A DNA stretch of 64,000 nucleotides, from assembly GCF_025506275.1 (NCBI RefSeq), contig NZ_QYCP01000090.1, positions 1 to 64,000 of the forward strand. Reading direction: 5' to 3'. The translations under genes were made by a program, and so were the position numbers. Positions 26,160 to 34,612 of the stretch are shown here, piece by piece; positions within the stretch are counted from its first letter, which is position 1, and each line of letters starts with the position of its first letter. The notes under the pieces were generated by a model. The model was not told where the DNA came from. It worked only from the letters and a program-made list of their open reading frames with translations, and did not search any database. The DNA comes from Brevibacterium permense. Its GTDB lineage: Bacteria; Actinomycetota; Actinomycetes; Actinomycetales; Brevibacteriaceae.

Positions 26160-27035
26160 ATGGGCATCTGCGACGTCAATGGAGTGAGCCTCGGCGTCGA
26201 CGAGTTCGGTGAGGCGGATGCGCCGCTCGTTCTCTGCCTCGGCTCCCCGACGATGCTGTCCTGGCCCGATGCTCTGTGCGAGCAGCTGGCAGAGCAGGGA
26301 CGTCACGTTGTGCGCTGCGATCTCCGCGATGCCGGGGCCTCGAGCCATGGTGATCTCGAATCACCGGACTACACCCTGCGAGACCTTGCTGCTGATGCCG
26401 CCGAACTCGCACGGACCTTCGACGGTCGGCCCGCTCATCTCGCGGGAATCGGCATCAGCGGAATGATTGCGCAGGTCGCGGCTCTCGACCATCCGAAGGC
26501 GTTTTCGGCACTCACTCTCATCGGCACGCGACCGGTCGCTCCCGGCCCCGTCGACGATGACCTGCCGGATCATGATGAGGCGACGATGGGTCCGTTGTTC
26601 TCCCGTCCGCAGCCGGACTGGACGGACGTCGGCTCGGTGGCCGACTACATGGCCGAAGGTGCGCGGATCCTCGGCGACGACCCTGAAGAGGCACGGGCAG
26701 TCGCCGCGCGGATCTGGGCACGTACGCAGAGCTCTGATTCAGAACAGAGCTCAGATCCGACACAGAACTCAGATCCGGAAGCTCATCTGGCCGATCAGCT
26801 GGGAATGGTGTTCTCCCGTCTCGACTGCCAGCCACGCTGGCGAGAACGACTGCCGCAGCTGACGGTGTCGACTCTCGTCGTGCACGGCAGGCGTGACCCG
26901 TTCTTCCCCGTGGGCAATGGAGAGGCGCTCGCCCAGGAGATTCCAGGTGCCCGGCTGCTCATCCTCGAGGAAGCCTCGCGGGCAGCGCCGGCTGAGGACT
27001 TACCCGAGGTTGCGGCAGCGATGGCAGCGCTCTGA
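26160..27035 (+). CDS. Alpha/beta hydrolase-fold protein lacking catalytic Ser and His
   Basis: Protein of 291 residues with the RdmC/aclacinomycin-methylesterase-like layout: VLCLGSPTMLSWP near 24 (oxyanion region), RCDLRDAGASSH near 52, elbow AGIGISGMIAQ near 98 and HGRRDPFFPVGNGE near 243. In this family the elbow normally reads G-x-S-M-G-G-M-I-A-Q; here glycine occupies the nucleophile position. The usual G-H-D-L-P near the end is replaced by S-R-A-A-P. Asp of DPFFP is kept. It is therefore probably not a classical hydrolase. A 6-residue triple repeat occurs near 191-208. GGGGGAG precedes the ATG. It follows galK by 115 bp. Confidence 0.75.
   Translation: MGICDVNGVSLGVDEFGEADAPLVLCLGSPTMLSWPDALCEQLAEQGRHVVRCDLRDAGASSHGDLESPDYTLRDLAADAAELARTFDGRPAHLAGIGISGMIAQVAALDHPKAFSALTLIGTRPVAPGPVDDDLPDHDEATMGPLFSRPQPDWTDVGSVADYMAEGARILGDDPEEARAVAARIWARTQSSDSEQSSDPTQNSDPEAHLADQLGMVFSRLDCQPRWRERLPQLTVSTLVVHGRRDPFFPVGNGEALAQEIPGARLLILEEASRAAPAEDLPEVAAAMAAL
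26730..26783 (+). repeat. Three in-frame 18-bp repeats
   Basis: Units encode SSDSEQ, SSDPTQ and NSDPEA inside the cap region of the hydrolase-fold protein. The frame is preserved. Confidence 0.7.
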
Positions 27036-27059
27036 GCGGATCGACGCAGACTGAGGCGA

Positions 27060-27338
27060 TCAGTCGGTGCCAGGCGCGCCGGCGGCGTCGTCGGGAGTTT
27101 CGACGATGCGGATCGGGCGCAGCTTCGCCCAGATGAGGAAGACGGCTGCGGCGATGATGAGGCCGATTCCGGTCCACAGGTTCGCATCGACCCCGCCGGT
27201 GCGCTCTGCTTCGTCGGGGGTGAAGCCGACGATTCCGGCGATCGTGAGGATGACGCCGAAGATCGCCAGCAGCGCACCGATGAAGTTGCGGACGTCGAAG
27301 GCGCCTGCGGTCTTGGTCAGTTCGTTGGATTTGCTCAT
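27060..27338 (-). CDS. Small two-helix membrane protein following the SSS symporter
   Basis: Protein of 92 residues with two hydrophobic segments, about 18-38 (NFIGALLAIFGVILTIAGIV) and 52-72 (LWTGIGLIIAAAVFLIWAKL), and a charged C-terminal tail. It begins 18 bases after the symporter stop with a GGAG ribosome site, so it is surely co-transcribed with it. I recognise no family. An accessory subunit for the symporter is one possibility suggested only by position and topology. Confidence 0.75.
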   Translation of the reverse strand: MSKSNELTKTAGAFDVRNFIGALLAIFGVILTIAGIVGFTPDEAERTGGVDANLWTGIGLIIAAAVFLIWAKLRPIRIVETPDDAAGAPGTD

Positions 27339-27355
27339 GGGTCTCACTGGCTCCT

Positions 27356-29053
27356 TCAGCCGAATGTCACGTTGAGGATGATGACGAGCACCAGAGCGAC
27401 ACCCGCGACGGGCACGGGGCGCTTCCAGAACGGCGCCTTCGGTTCGCTGAGGTCCTCGAAATCGGACTTCGGGGTCTCCGAGTAGACGAGTCCGCGCAGC
27501 TCCGCGGCGGGCTTCGGCGTGGTGAACAGGGTGACGATCACCGACAGAACGATGTCGACGACGAACGCCGTGCTGGCCGCGAGGAATGCGGCACCCTGAC
27601 CGGGCAGGTCAAGGACTCCGGTCTCGGCGAGGATGAACACGAACACGGCCGAGAGCGTGCCGCCGACGAGGCCGACCCAGCCGGCAGTCGCCGACATCCG
27701 CTTCCAGAACATACCGAGGATGAACGTGGCGAACAGTGGGGCGTTGAAGAAGCCGAACAGCGTCTGCAAGTAGTCCATGAGGTTGGAGAAGTTGCCCGCG
27801 ATGAGCGCTGTGAAGATCGCGACGACACAGGCGCCGATCGTCGCCCAGCGGCCGATCTTCAGGTAGTAGTCGTCTTCGCGGTCCTTGACCACATACTGCT
27901 GCCACAGGTCATAGCTGAATACCGTGTTGAACGCGGAGATGTTCGCGGCCATACCGGCCATGAATGCGGCGAGGAGGCCGGCGATCGCCACACCGAGGAG
28001 ACCGTTGGGCAGGACCTCGCGCATGAGGAGCAGGAGCGCGTCGTTGTACGTCACGCCCGTCTGTTCGAGCGCGGTCGCCTCGTCGATGGATGCCGAGATC
28101 TCCTTGAACTGCGTCATCTGCGGTACGAGGACCGCGGCGATCATGCCGGGGACAACGACGATGAAGGGGATGAGCATCTTCGGGAACGCGCCGATGATCG
28201 GGGTCAGGCGCGCGGCATTGATCGACTTCGACGCCATGGCGCGCTGGACCTCGACGAAGTTCGTCGTCCAGTAGCCGAAGGAGAGGACGAAGCCGAGGCC
28301 GAAGACGATGCCGACGACCGAGAGCACGGGGTTGGAGAAGCCGGAGAGCTGTTCGCCGGGCCAGCTGCTCAGCTGTTCGGCCCCGAGCATTCCGTCATTG
28401 CTCACCCGGTCGACCAGCCCGTCCCAGCCGCCGACGCGGTTGAGGCCGATGAGGGTCAGCGGCAGGAGGGCCGCGACGATGACGAAGAACTGCAGCACCT
28501 CGTTGTAGATGGCCGCGCTCAGCCCGCCGAGGGTGATGTAGGACAGGACGATCGCGGCGGCGACGATGAGGGTGATCCACAGCGGCCAGCCGAGCAGTCG
28601 ATTGACGATCGTGCCGAGCAGGAACAGGTTGACGCCGGCGATGAGCAGCTGTGCGACCGCGAAGGACAGTGCGTTGACGAGGTGAGCGCCCGTACCGAAG
28701 CGCTTGCGCATGAACTCCGGGACCGACCGGACCTTCGAACCGTAGTAGAACGGCATCATCACGACGCCGAGGAACAGCATCGCCGGGACCGCGCCGATCC
28801 AGAAGTAGTGCATCGTCGGCATGCCGTACTGGGCGCCCGTGGCGGACATGCCCATGATCTCCACGGCGCCGAGGTTGGCCGAAACGAACGCGAGAGCCGT
28901 GACCCAAGCAGGCAGGCTCCGTCCGGAGAGGAGGAACTCGATGCTCGAGGAGATCCCGCGCTTGGCGAACCACCCGATGCCGAGGACGAAGATGAAGTAG
29001 ATCGCTATCAGCAGATAGTCGATCCACTGTGCGTCCAAGCGGATTGCTTCCAA
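27356..29053 (-). CDS. Sodium:solute symporter (SSS family), probably sodium/galactose
   Basis: Membrane symporter of 565 residues with about 14 hydrophobic segments. The SSS/SGLT pattern is clear: FLLSGRSLPAWVTALAFVSA near 40 with ANLGAVEIMGMSATG after it, GGLSAAIYNEVLQFFVI near 172, GYWTTNFVEVQRAMASKS near 260 and AGMAANISAFNTVFSYDLW near 368. The sequence style matches the vSGLT-like sugar branch. Together with galMTK, the deoR gene and shared operators, galactose is the best guess for substrate. The start is a TTG at 29053 with AGGAA upstream; no ATG is suitably placed. A small membrane protein follows. Confidence 0.88.
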   Translation of the reverse strand: MEAIRLDAQWIDYLLIAIYFIFVLGIGWFAKRGISSSIEFLLSGRSLPAWVTALAFVSANLGAVEIMGMSATGAQYGMPTMHYFWIGAVPAMLFLGVVMMPFYYGSKVRSVPEFMRKRFGTGAHLVNALSFAVAQLLIAGVNLFLLGTIVNRLLGWPLWITLIVAAAIVLSYITLGGLSAAIYNEVLQFFVIVAALLPLTLIGLNRVGGWDGLVDRVSNDGMLGAEQLSSWPGEQLSGFSNPVLSVVGIVFGLGFVLSFGYWTTNFVEVQRAMASKSINAARLTPIIGAFPKMLIPFIVVVPGMIAAVLVPQMTQFKEISASIDEATALEQTGVTYNDALLLLMREVLPNGLLGVAIAGLLAAFMAGMAANISAFNTVFSYDLWQQYVVKDREDDYYLKIGRWATIGACVVAIFTALIAGNFSNLMDYLQTLFGFFNAPLFATFILGMFWKRMSATAGWVGLVGGTLSAVFVFILAETGVLDLPGQGAAFLAASTAFVVDIVLSVIVTLFTTPKPAAELRGLVYSETPKSDFEDLSEPKAPFWKRPVPVAGVALVLVIILNVTFG

Positions 29054-29064
29054 GGTTCCTCCAT

Positions 29065-29101
29065 ATGCGTCAGTGCATGTCGTCGTGATGCGTCAGTGCA
29101 T
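29065..29101. repeat. Two perfect 14-bp direct repeats in the symporter leader
   Basis: ATGCGTCAGTGCAT occurs at 29065-29078 and again at 29088-29101, 23 bp apart. Each copy is a partial dyad (ATGC-N6-GCAT). They lie directly upstream of the ribosome binding site of the symporter gene, so they may bind a second regulator or act in the RNA leader. Confidence 0.8.
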
Positions 29102-29153
29102 GGCTGCGTGTGGTGTAAGACACCTGAGTGGACACTTTAGAGGATTGTGAGCC

Positions 29154-29189
29154 TGATCGCTAGTGATCGAACCTGAACAGTTTTGATCG
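29154..29189. promoter_or_regulatory. DeoR-type operator: TGATCG three times at 10 and 20 bp
   Basis: TGATCG starts at 29154, 29164 and 29184. Spacing by one and two helical turns is typical for DeoR-family sites, and the same hexamer with 10-bp spacing lies over the galT start point. It sits in the 150-bp gap between the deoR stop and the symporter start codon. Confidence 0.6.
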
Positions 29190-29203
29190 TTTGCTGGCGA
29201 GGG

Positions 29204-29962
29204 TCAGACGACCTCGACCTCGACGCCGGCCTCGCGCAGGGAAGCGAGTTCGGATTCCTCGCTCTTCGAATCGGTGATGAGCTGCTGGATCTGCTCGGTC
29301 GGAACGGTGAGCACCGATGAGCGGAGGCCGACCTTCGTATGATCGACGAGCGCGGTCACGCGCCCTGCCCCGGCGGCCATGGCCCGATCCGTATCGGCGA
29401 CGGGGAACGCCGGTGTCGACAGGCCGAAGTCCGCGGCCAGTCCGTTCCCGGAGAGGAAGACGGTGTCGGCGCGCAGGCCGAGCAGCTGGGACACCGTGCC
29501 GCCGCCGACGAAGGCCCGGATCGAATGGCGCAGCAGTCCGCCGACGACGATGACCTCGTTGTCGGGGGAGGAGACCATGGCCTCGGCGACGAGCAGCGAA
29601 TTCGTCACCACGCGCAGACCCGAACGCGTCACGAGCTCCTTGGCCAACAGTTCGGTCGTCGTTCCCGGCCCCAGGGCCACGACATCGCCGTTGCGCACCT
29701 GCGTCGCCGCAGCGCGGGCGATGGCCGACTTCTCGGCCAGAGCCTGCTCGAGCTTCTCCGCATAGCTCGACTCCCGCGCGCTCGAGGCGAGGACAGCACC
29801 GCCGTGGGTACGGATGAGCCTGCCCTCCTCAGCGAGCTGATCGAGGTCACGGCGGATAGTCACGGCCGAGGTATCGAGCTTGTCCGACAGTGAGGTGATG
29901 GAGACTGCGCCGTCTCTCTCGATCGTATCGACGATGATGTTGCGTCTCTGAGCGGCGATCAT
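29204..29962 (-). CDS. DeoR-family transcriptional repressor of the galactose cluster
   Basis: Protein of 252 residues. The N-terminal DeoR winged helix reads AAQRRNIIVDTIERDGAVSI near 3-22 and TSAVTIRRDLDQLAEEGRL near 35-53. The C-terminal DeoR sensor domain begins near 75, with VVALGPGTTTELLAKEL near 100 and VFLSGNGLAADFGLS near 178, the sugar-phosphate-binding surface. It likely senses a galactose-derived phosphate. The ATG at 29962 lies 6 bases after TACTAT, so the mRNA is leaderless. The symporter gene follows 150 bp downstream with operator repeats between. Confidence 0.85.
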   Translation of the reverse strand: MIAAQRRNIIVDTIERDGAVSITSLSDKLDTSAVTIRRDLDQLAEEGRLIRTHGGAVLASSARESSYAEKLEQALAEKSAIARAAATQVRNGDVVALGPGTTTELLAKELVTRSGLRVVTNSLLVAEAMVSSPDNEVIVVGGLLRHSIRAFVGGGTVSQLLGLRADTVFLSGNGLAADFGLSTPAFPVADTDRAMAAGAGRVTALVDHTKVGLRSSVLTVPTEQIQQLITDSKSEESELASLREAGVEVEVV

Positions 29963-29968
29963 GGGGCC

Positions 29969-29974
29969 ATAGTA
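29969..29974 (-). promoter_or_regulatory. -10 box (TACTAT), leaderless start of deoR
   Basis: On the minus strand TACTAT is followed by 6 bases (GGCCCC) and the ATG. A longer in-frame start at 30001 would overlap this box. Confidence 0.6.
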
Positions 29975-30012
29975 CAAGTCCGGAGGCCGGGCCGACTTCA
30001 AGGACGGTGCAC

Positions 30013-30052
30013 GACCGCGGGCCCGGAGGGATGATCCTCCGGGCCCGCGGTC
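30013..30052 (-). terminator. Terminator of the IclR gene
   Basis: A 17-bp perfect GC-rich stem (30013-30029 with 30036-30052; arm GACCGCGGGCCCGGAGG) has a 6-base loop. It lies 45 bases beyond the stop of the IclR gene, reading leftwards, and before the deoR promoter. No T-run follows, which is common in actinobacterial terminators. Confidence 0.75.
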
Positions 30053-30097
30053 AAACCGTTCGCCGCTGGGCGAGGTGCGATGGGAGCAGAGTCGGAC

Positions 30098-30814
30098 TCA
30101 GCCGCGCACGAGTGCTTCGGTCAGAGCACGCGCTGCATCGAGGACCGACTTCGCGTGCAGGCGGCCGGGCTGGCGAGTGAGTCGGTCGACCGGCCCGGAG
30201 ATCGAGACGGCCGCGACCACCCGATTGCTCGGCCCGCGCACGGGAGCCGACACCGAGGCGACGCCCCGTTCGCGTTCGGCGATGGACTGGGCCCAGCCGC
30301 GGCGACGCACCCCGGAGAGCATGGTCGCGGAGAACCGGGCACCGCGCAGACCCGTGTGCAGGCGGTCCGGTTCCTCCCAGGCCAGCAGCACCTGAGCCGC
30401 GGAGCCGGCGCGCATCGACAGCGTCGCACCGATCGGCACGGAGTCGCGCAGACCCACGGGGCGTTCGGCCGCGGCCACGCACAGACGCAGATCGCCCTGA
30501 CGGCGGAAGAGCTGAGCGGACTCACCCGTCTGATCGCGCAGCTGACCGAGCACCGGTCCGGCCGCGGCCAACAGGCGGTCCTCGCCGGCAGCCGACGACA
30601 GCTCGGCCAGACGCGGCCCGAGGACGAAGCGCCCCTGCAGATCGCGGCCGACGATGCGATGGAATTCGAGGGCAACAGCCAGGCGGTGGGCAGTGGGGCG
30701 TGCCAGTCCGGTCAGCGTCACCAATTCGGCGAGAGAGGCGGGTCCGGCCTCAAGTGCGGAGAGAACCATTGCGGCCTTGTCGATGACCCCGACGCCGCTA
30801 CCATTGCTTGTCAT
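30098..30814 (-). CDS. IclR-family regulator divergent from leuCD (LtbR-like)
   Basis: Protein of 238 residues. The IclR winged helix is at 10-70, with [20 protein letters not shown] and [16 protein letters not shown]. The effector domain follows, with [20 protein letters not shown] near 115 and a closing [15 protein letters not shown] near 200. In Corynebacterium glutamicum the IclR-type LtbR lies divergent to leuCD and represses leucine and tryptophan genes; the same layout here supports an orthologous role, as inference. The ATG at 30814 is preferred; upstream ATGs at 30823 and 30850 are possible. No clear ribosome site is seen. Confidence 0.85.
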   Translation of the reverse strand: MTSNGSGVGVIDKAAMVLSALEAGPASLAELVTLTGLARPTAHRLAVALEFHRIVGRDLQGRFVLGPRLAELSSAAGEDRLLAAAGPVLGQLRDQTGESAQLFRRQGDLRLCVAAAERPVGLRDSVPIGATLSMRAGSAAQVLLAWEEPDRLHTGLRGARFSATMLSGVRRRGWAQSIAERERGVASVSAPVRGPSNRVVAAVSISGPVDRLTRQPGRLHAKSVLDAARALTEALVRG

Positions 30815-30989
30815 AGGCACCATTGTGCGCGTCTCAGTGGGCGAGATGCAAGTTCGCATTGCGATACGACCGAGTAGATTTCGAATACGCACTCACTCCA
30901 GTGCACACATCGCAGTTCATCGACGCGCCGTACCTCGGCCCGTCAGGTCTACATCGGGTGCAGAGATCCCTGCACCGGCGGGAGGAACC
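30815..30989 (+). promoter_or_regulatory. leuC control region with hairpin before the ribosome site
   Basis: This 175-bp divergent region holds a TCGCATTGCGA dyad near 30862, a TAGATT element that could be the leuC -10 box (weak -35 TTCGCA 16 bases upstream), and a stem GGTGCAG/CTGCACC (30957-30976) that ends 4 bases before the GGAGGAA ribosome site of leuC. No leucine-codon-rich leader peptide and no T-box were found. Confidence 0.45.
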
Positions 30990-32474
30990 ATGCCACGCAC
31001 ATTGGCCGAGAAGGTCTGGGCCGATCACGTCGTCTCACGAGGTGTTGACGGTGCGCCGGACCTCATCTACATCGACCTCCACCTCGTCCACGAGGTGACC
31101 AGCCCGCAGGCCTTCGACGGACTTCGACTCGCCGGGCGCCCCGTGCGCCGCCCCGACCTCACCATCGCCACCGAGGACCACAACACCCCGACGTGGGACA
31201 TCGACAAGCCGATCGCCGAACCGACCTCGGCCACGCAGATCAACACCCTGCGCAAGAACGCCGAGGAATTCGGCATCCGCCTGCACAGCCTCGGCGACGC
31301 CGACCAGGGCATCGTCCACGTCGTGGGACCGCAGCTGGGCCTGACCCAGCCGGGCACCACCGTCGTCTGCGGCGACTCGCACACCTCCACCCACGGCGCC
31401 TTCGGAGCGCTCGCCTTCGGCATCGGCACCTCCGAGGTCGAACACGTGCTCGCCACGCAGACGCTCAGCCTCAAGCCCTTCAAGACGATGTCGATCACCG
31501 TCGACGGCGACCTGCCCGAAGGCTCGAGCGCCAAGGACATCATCCTCGCCATCATCGCGAAGATCGGCACCGGCGGGGGACAGGGCTACGTGCTCGAATA
31601 TCGCGGCTCGGCCATCCGCCAGCTGTCGATGGAAGCCCGGATGACGATCTGCAATATGTCGATCGAAGCCGGTGCCCGCGCCGGAATGGTCGCCCCCGAC
31701 GAGACGACCTTCGAGTACGTCAAGGGCCGTCCCCACGCCCCCGAGGGCGAAGACTGGGACGCCGCCGTCGAGTACTGGAAGACCCTCTACACCGACGAAG
31801 GCGCGGACTTCGACGCCGAGGTGGTCCTCAAGGCCGAAGACATCGAACCCTTCGTCACCTGGGGAACGAACCCTGGCCAGGGCCTGCCGCTGTCGGCGAG
31901 CGTGCCCAGCCCCGACGACTTCACCGACGAGAACGACAAGGCCGCCGCCGCCAATGCGCTGGCATATATGGGCCTGACCCCCGGCACGCCGCTGCGCGAG
32001 ATCGAGGTCGACACCGTCTTCCTCGGGTCCTGCACGAACTCCCGGATCGAAGATCTCCGGGCCGCCGCCGAGGTGGTCCGCGGTCGCAAGAAGGCCGACA
32101 ACGTCCGCTTCATGGTCGTCCCCGGCTCCGCGAAGGTCCGCCTCCAGGCCGAAGAAGAAGGCCTCGACGTCATCTTCAAGGACTTCGGCGGCGAATGGCG
32201 CTTCGCCGGCTGCTCGATGTGCCTGGGCATGAACCCGGACCAGCTCGCCGAGGGCGAACGCTGTGCCTCGACCTCCAACCGCAACTTCGAAGGCCGCCAG
32301 GGCAAGGGCGGTCGCACCCATCTCGTCTCGCCGCTCGTGGCCGCGGCCACTGCGGTGCGCGGCACGCTGTCCTCACCGGGCGACGTCGCCGACCTGCCGC
32401 GGGATGCCGAACCCGTGGAATGGGCCGACAATCGCCTGTCCCTCAACCTGACACCCGTCTCGGCGAACGACTGA
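30990..32474 (+). CDS. leuC: 3-isopropylmalate dehydratase, large subunit
   Basis: Aconitase-superfamily subunit of 494 residues, carrying the [4Fe-4S] cluster for isomerising 2- to 3-isopropylmalate in leucine synthesis. Seen: [14 protein letters not shown] at the start, [20 protein letters not shown] near 130, and cluster ligands in [12 protein letters not shown] near 347 and [11 protein letters not shown] near 410. GGAGGAA fixes the ATG at 30990. leuD follows after 15 bases. Regulation probably comes from the divergent IclR protein and the leader hairpin. Confidence 0.95.
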   Translation: MPRTLAEKVWADHVVSRGVDGAPDLIYIDLHLVHEVTSPQAFDGLRLAGRPVRRPDLTIATEDHNTPTWDIDKPIAEPTSATQINTLRKNAEEFGIRLHSLGDADQGIVHVVGPQLGLTQPGTTVVCGDSHTSTHGAFGALAFGIGTSEVEHVLATQTLSLKPFKTMSITVDGDLPEGSSAKDIILAIIAKIGTGGGQGYVLEYRGSAIRQLSMEARMTICNMSIEAGARAGMVAPDETTFEYVKGRPHAPEGEDWDAAVEYWKTLYTDEGADFDAEVVLKAEDIEPFVTWGTNPGQGLPLSASVPSPDDFTDENDKAAAANALAYMGLTPGTPLREIEVDTVFLGSCTNSRIEDLRAAAEVVRGRKKADNVRFMVVPGSAKVRLQAEEEGLDVIFKDFGGEWRFAGCSMCLGMNPDQLAEGERCASTSNRNFEGRQGKGGRTHLVSPLVAAATAVRGTLSSPGDVADLPRDAEPVEWADNRLSLNLTPVSAND

Positions 32475-32489
32475 CAAGGAGGACGAGCC

Positions 32490-33089
32490 ATGGAAGCTTT
32501 CACCACCCACACCGGCATCGGCGTTCCTCTGCGCCGATCCAATATCGACACCGACCAGATCATCCCCGCGAAGTTCCTCAAACGGGTCACCCGCACCGGC
32601 TTCGAGGACGCCCTGTTCTACCGCTGGCGAACCAACAACGACTTCGTCCTCAACGACCCCGATTTCGCGTCCGGCTCCGTCCTCGTCGCCGGCCCCGACT
32701 TCGGTACCGGATCCTCCCGCGAACACGCCGTCTGGGCGCTCAAGGACTACGGCTTCCGCGTCGTCCTGTCCTCCCGCTTCGGCGATATCTTCCGCGGCAA
32801 CTCCGGCAAGGAGGGCCTGCTGGCCGCCCAGCTCGAACAGGCCGATATCGAACTGATCTGGAAGATCCTCGAGAACCATCCCGGCACCTCGATCACCGTC
32901 GACCTGAACGAGAAGACCGTGACGTGTGACACCGTCACCGTGTCCTTCCAGATCGACGACTACACGCGCTGGCGCCTGCTCGAAGGCCACGACGACATCA
33001 GCCTCACCCTGGCCAAGGAAGACGAGATCGTCGCCTACGAATCCTCCCGTTTCGCCTTCAAGCCGACGACCCTGCCCGCCAAGGTCTGA
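32490..33089 (+). CDS. leuD: 3-isopropylmalate dehydratase, small subunit
   Basis: Swivel-domain subunit of 199 residues that completes the LeuCD heterodimer. Substrate-binding segment [18 protein letters not shown] near 12 and [20 protein letters not shown] near 68 are intact. AAGGAGG precedes the ATG by about 8 bases. It is the last gene of the leuCD operon; a 13-bp hairpin lies 49 bases downstream. Confidence 0.95.
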   Translation: MEAFTTHTGIGVPLRRSNIDTDQIIPAKFLKRVTRTGFEDALFYRWRTNNDFVLNDPDFASGSVLVAGPDFGTGSSREHAVWALKDYGFRVVLSSRFGDIFRGNSGKEGLLAAQLEQADIELIWKILENHPGTSITVDLNEKTVTCDTVTVSFQIDDYTRWRLLEGHDDISLTLAKEDEIVAYESSRFAFKPTTLPAKV

Positions 33090-33137
33090 CCCTCACTTAA
33101 GCCGGCGCCCCCGCACCGATCCACCCTCACCGAGGAT

Positions 33138-33171
33138 GCCCACCGTCACGCGTCCGGACGTGACGGTGGGC
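33138..33171 (+). terminator. Terminator after leuCD
   Basis: GCCCACCGTCACG (33138-33150) pairs perfectly with CGTGACGGTGGGC (33159-33171) around an 8-base loop. No T-run follows. Confidence 0.7.
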
Positions 33172-33207
33172 CGCCTCGGCGAATCGGTGGGATACCGTCG
33201 GCTGGGT

Positions 33208-33213
33208 TAGTCT
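33208..33213 (+). promoter_or_regulatory. -10 box (TAGTCT) for murA
   Basis: TAGTCT predicts a start near 33220, giving a ~76-base leader with a GGGAGGAA ribosome site before the murA ATG. This promoter probably drives murA-plsC-gpsA. Confidence 0.45.
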
Positions 33214-33295
33214 AGGACGGTGCCCGCGGCAATCGTGGGGCACCGTCTCCGGGTGGCATCCCGCCCGGATCCGATCATCGGAATCAGGGAGGAAC

Positions 33296-34612
33296 ATGCT
33301 CGAAGTACGTGGGGGAAATCCGCTGGACGGCACCGTCCGAGTCCGCGGCGCCAAGAACCTGGTGCCCAAGGCGATGGTGGCTTCTCTGCTCGGCGAGACT
33401 CCGTCCGTGCTGCGCGGCGTGCCCAACATCCGCGATGTCGAGATCGTCACCGGACTCCTCGAACTCCACGGAGTCCGCGTCACCTCCGGACCCGACGGGG
33501 ACCAGCCCGATGGCGAACTCCACCTCGACCCGGCCGATGTGGCTCAGGGCTCCATAGTCGACATCGACGCCCACGCAGGATCCTCCCGGATCCCGATCCT
33601 CTTCTGCGGACCTCTCCTGCACAGCCTCGGTCAGGCGTTCATCCCCGACCTCGGCGGCTGCCATATCGGCGACCGCCCCATCAACTTCCACCTCGATGTG
33701 CTCCGCAAGTTCGGAGCCGAGGTCGACAAGACCCCCGGCGGCATCATGCTCAAGGCGCACAGCCGCCTGCAGGGCACCAAGGTCGAACTGCCCTACCCCT
33801 CCGTCGGGGCCACCGAGCAGGTGCTGCTGACCGCGGTCCGCGCCGAAGGCGTGACCGAGCTGCGGGGAGCGGCCATCGAACCGGAGATCATGGATCTCAT
33901 CGCGCTGCTGCAGAAGATGGGCGCGATCATCACCGTCGACACCGACCGCGTGGTGCGCATCGAAGGCGTCGACACCCTCCGCGGGTTCATCCACCGCGCC
34001 CTGCCCGACCGCAACGAGACCGCATCCTGGGCCTCGGCGGCACTGGCCACCGGCGGAGACATCTTCGTCGAAGGCGCCAGCCAGCCGGAGCTCATCACCT
34101 TCCTCAATGTGTTCCGCAAGATCGGCGGTGAATTCGATGTGCAGGAGAACGGCATCCGCTTCCGCCACCCCGGTGGCAAACTCCGATCCTTCGCCCTCGA
34201 AACCGACGTCCATCCTGGCTTCATGACCGACTGGCAGCAGCCGCTGGTCGTCGCGATGACTCAGGCCGAAGGTCTGTCGATCATCCACGAGACCGTGTAT
34301 GAGAACCGGTTCGGCTTCACCGACGCCCTGCGGGATATGGGAGCGCAGATTCAGCTCTATCGTGAATGCCTCGGCGGCACCCCCTGCCGCTTCGGACGAC
34401 GGAACTATCAGCACTCGGCCGTGATCTCCGGACCCACCGACCTCAAGGGCACCCGCATCGACGTTCCCGACCTGCGCGGCGGCTTCAGCCACCTCATCGC
34501 CGCACTGGCTGCCCAGGGCACGAGCGAAGTCCACGGCATCGAACTCATCAACCGCGGCTACGAGAACTTCCTCGACAAACTCACCGGACTCGGTGCCGAG
34601 GTCTCCGCATGA
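33296..34612 (+). CDS. murA: UDP-N-acetylglucosamine 1-carboxyvinyltransferase
   Basis: First committed step of peptidoglycan synthesis: transfer of enolpyruvate from PEP to UDP-GlcNAc. The 438-residue product has the substrate lysine in VRGAKNLVPKAM near 19 and the loop cysteine in DLGGCHIGDRP (Cys122), the residue attacked by fosfomycin in Cys-type enzymes. The six-fold EPSP-synthase-like repeat length is normal. The stop overlaps the plsC start by four bases. The neighbours (plsC, gpsA, ddl) tie cell-wall and phospholipid synthesis together. Confidence 0.95.
   Translation: MLEVRGGNPLDGTVRVRGAKNLVPKAMVASLLGETPSVLRGVPNIRDVEIVTGLLELHGVRVTSGPDGDQPDGELHLDPADVAQGSIVDIDAHAGSSRIPILFCGPLLHSLGQAFIPDLGGCHIGDRPINFHLDVLRKFGAEVDKTPGGIMLKAHSRLQGTKVELPYPSVGATEQVLLTAVRAEGVTELRGAAIEPEIMDLIALLQKMGAIITVDTDRVVRIEGVDTLRGFIHRALPDRNETASWASAALATGGDIFVEGASQPELITFLNVFRKIGGEFDVQENGIRFRHPGGKLRSFALETDVHPGFMTDWQQPLVVAMTQAEGLSIIHETVYENRFGFTDALRDMGAQIQLYRECLGGTPCRFGRRNYQHSAVISGPTDLKGTRIDVPDLRGGFSHLIAALAAQGTSEVHGIELINRGYENFLDKLTGLGAEVSA

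Noticed and set aside
30815..30989. T-box or leucine leader-peptide attenuator for leuC
   Set aside because: No Leu-codon cluster and no T-box core sequence or terminator/antiterminator pair was found.
31035..32321. Long antisense open frame (428 codons) over leuC
   Set aside because: Shadow of a high-GC gene on the other strand; leuC has full family motifs and the antisense frame has none.
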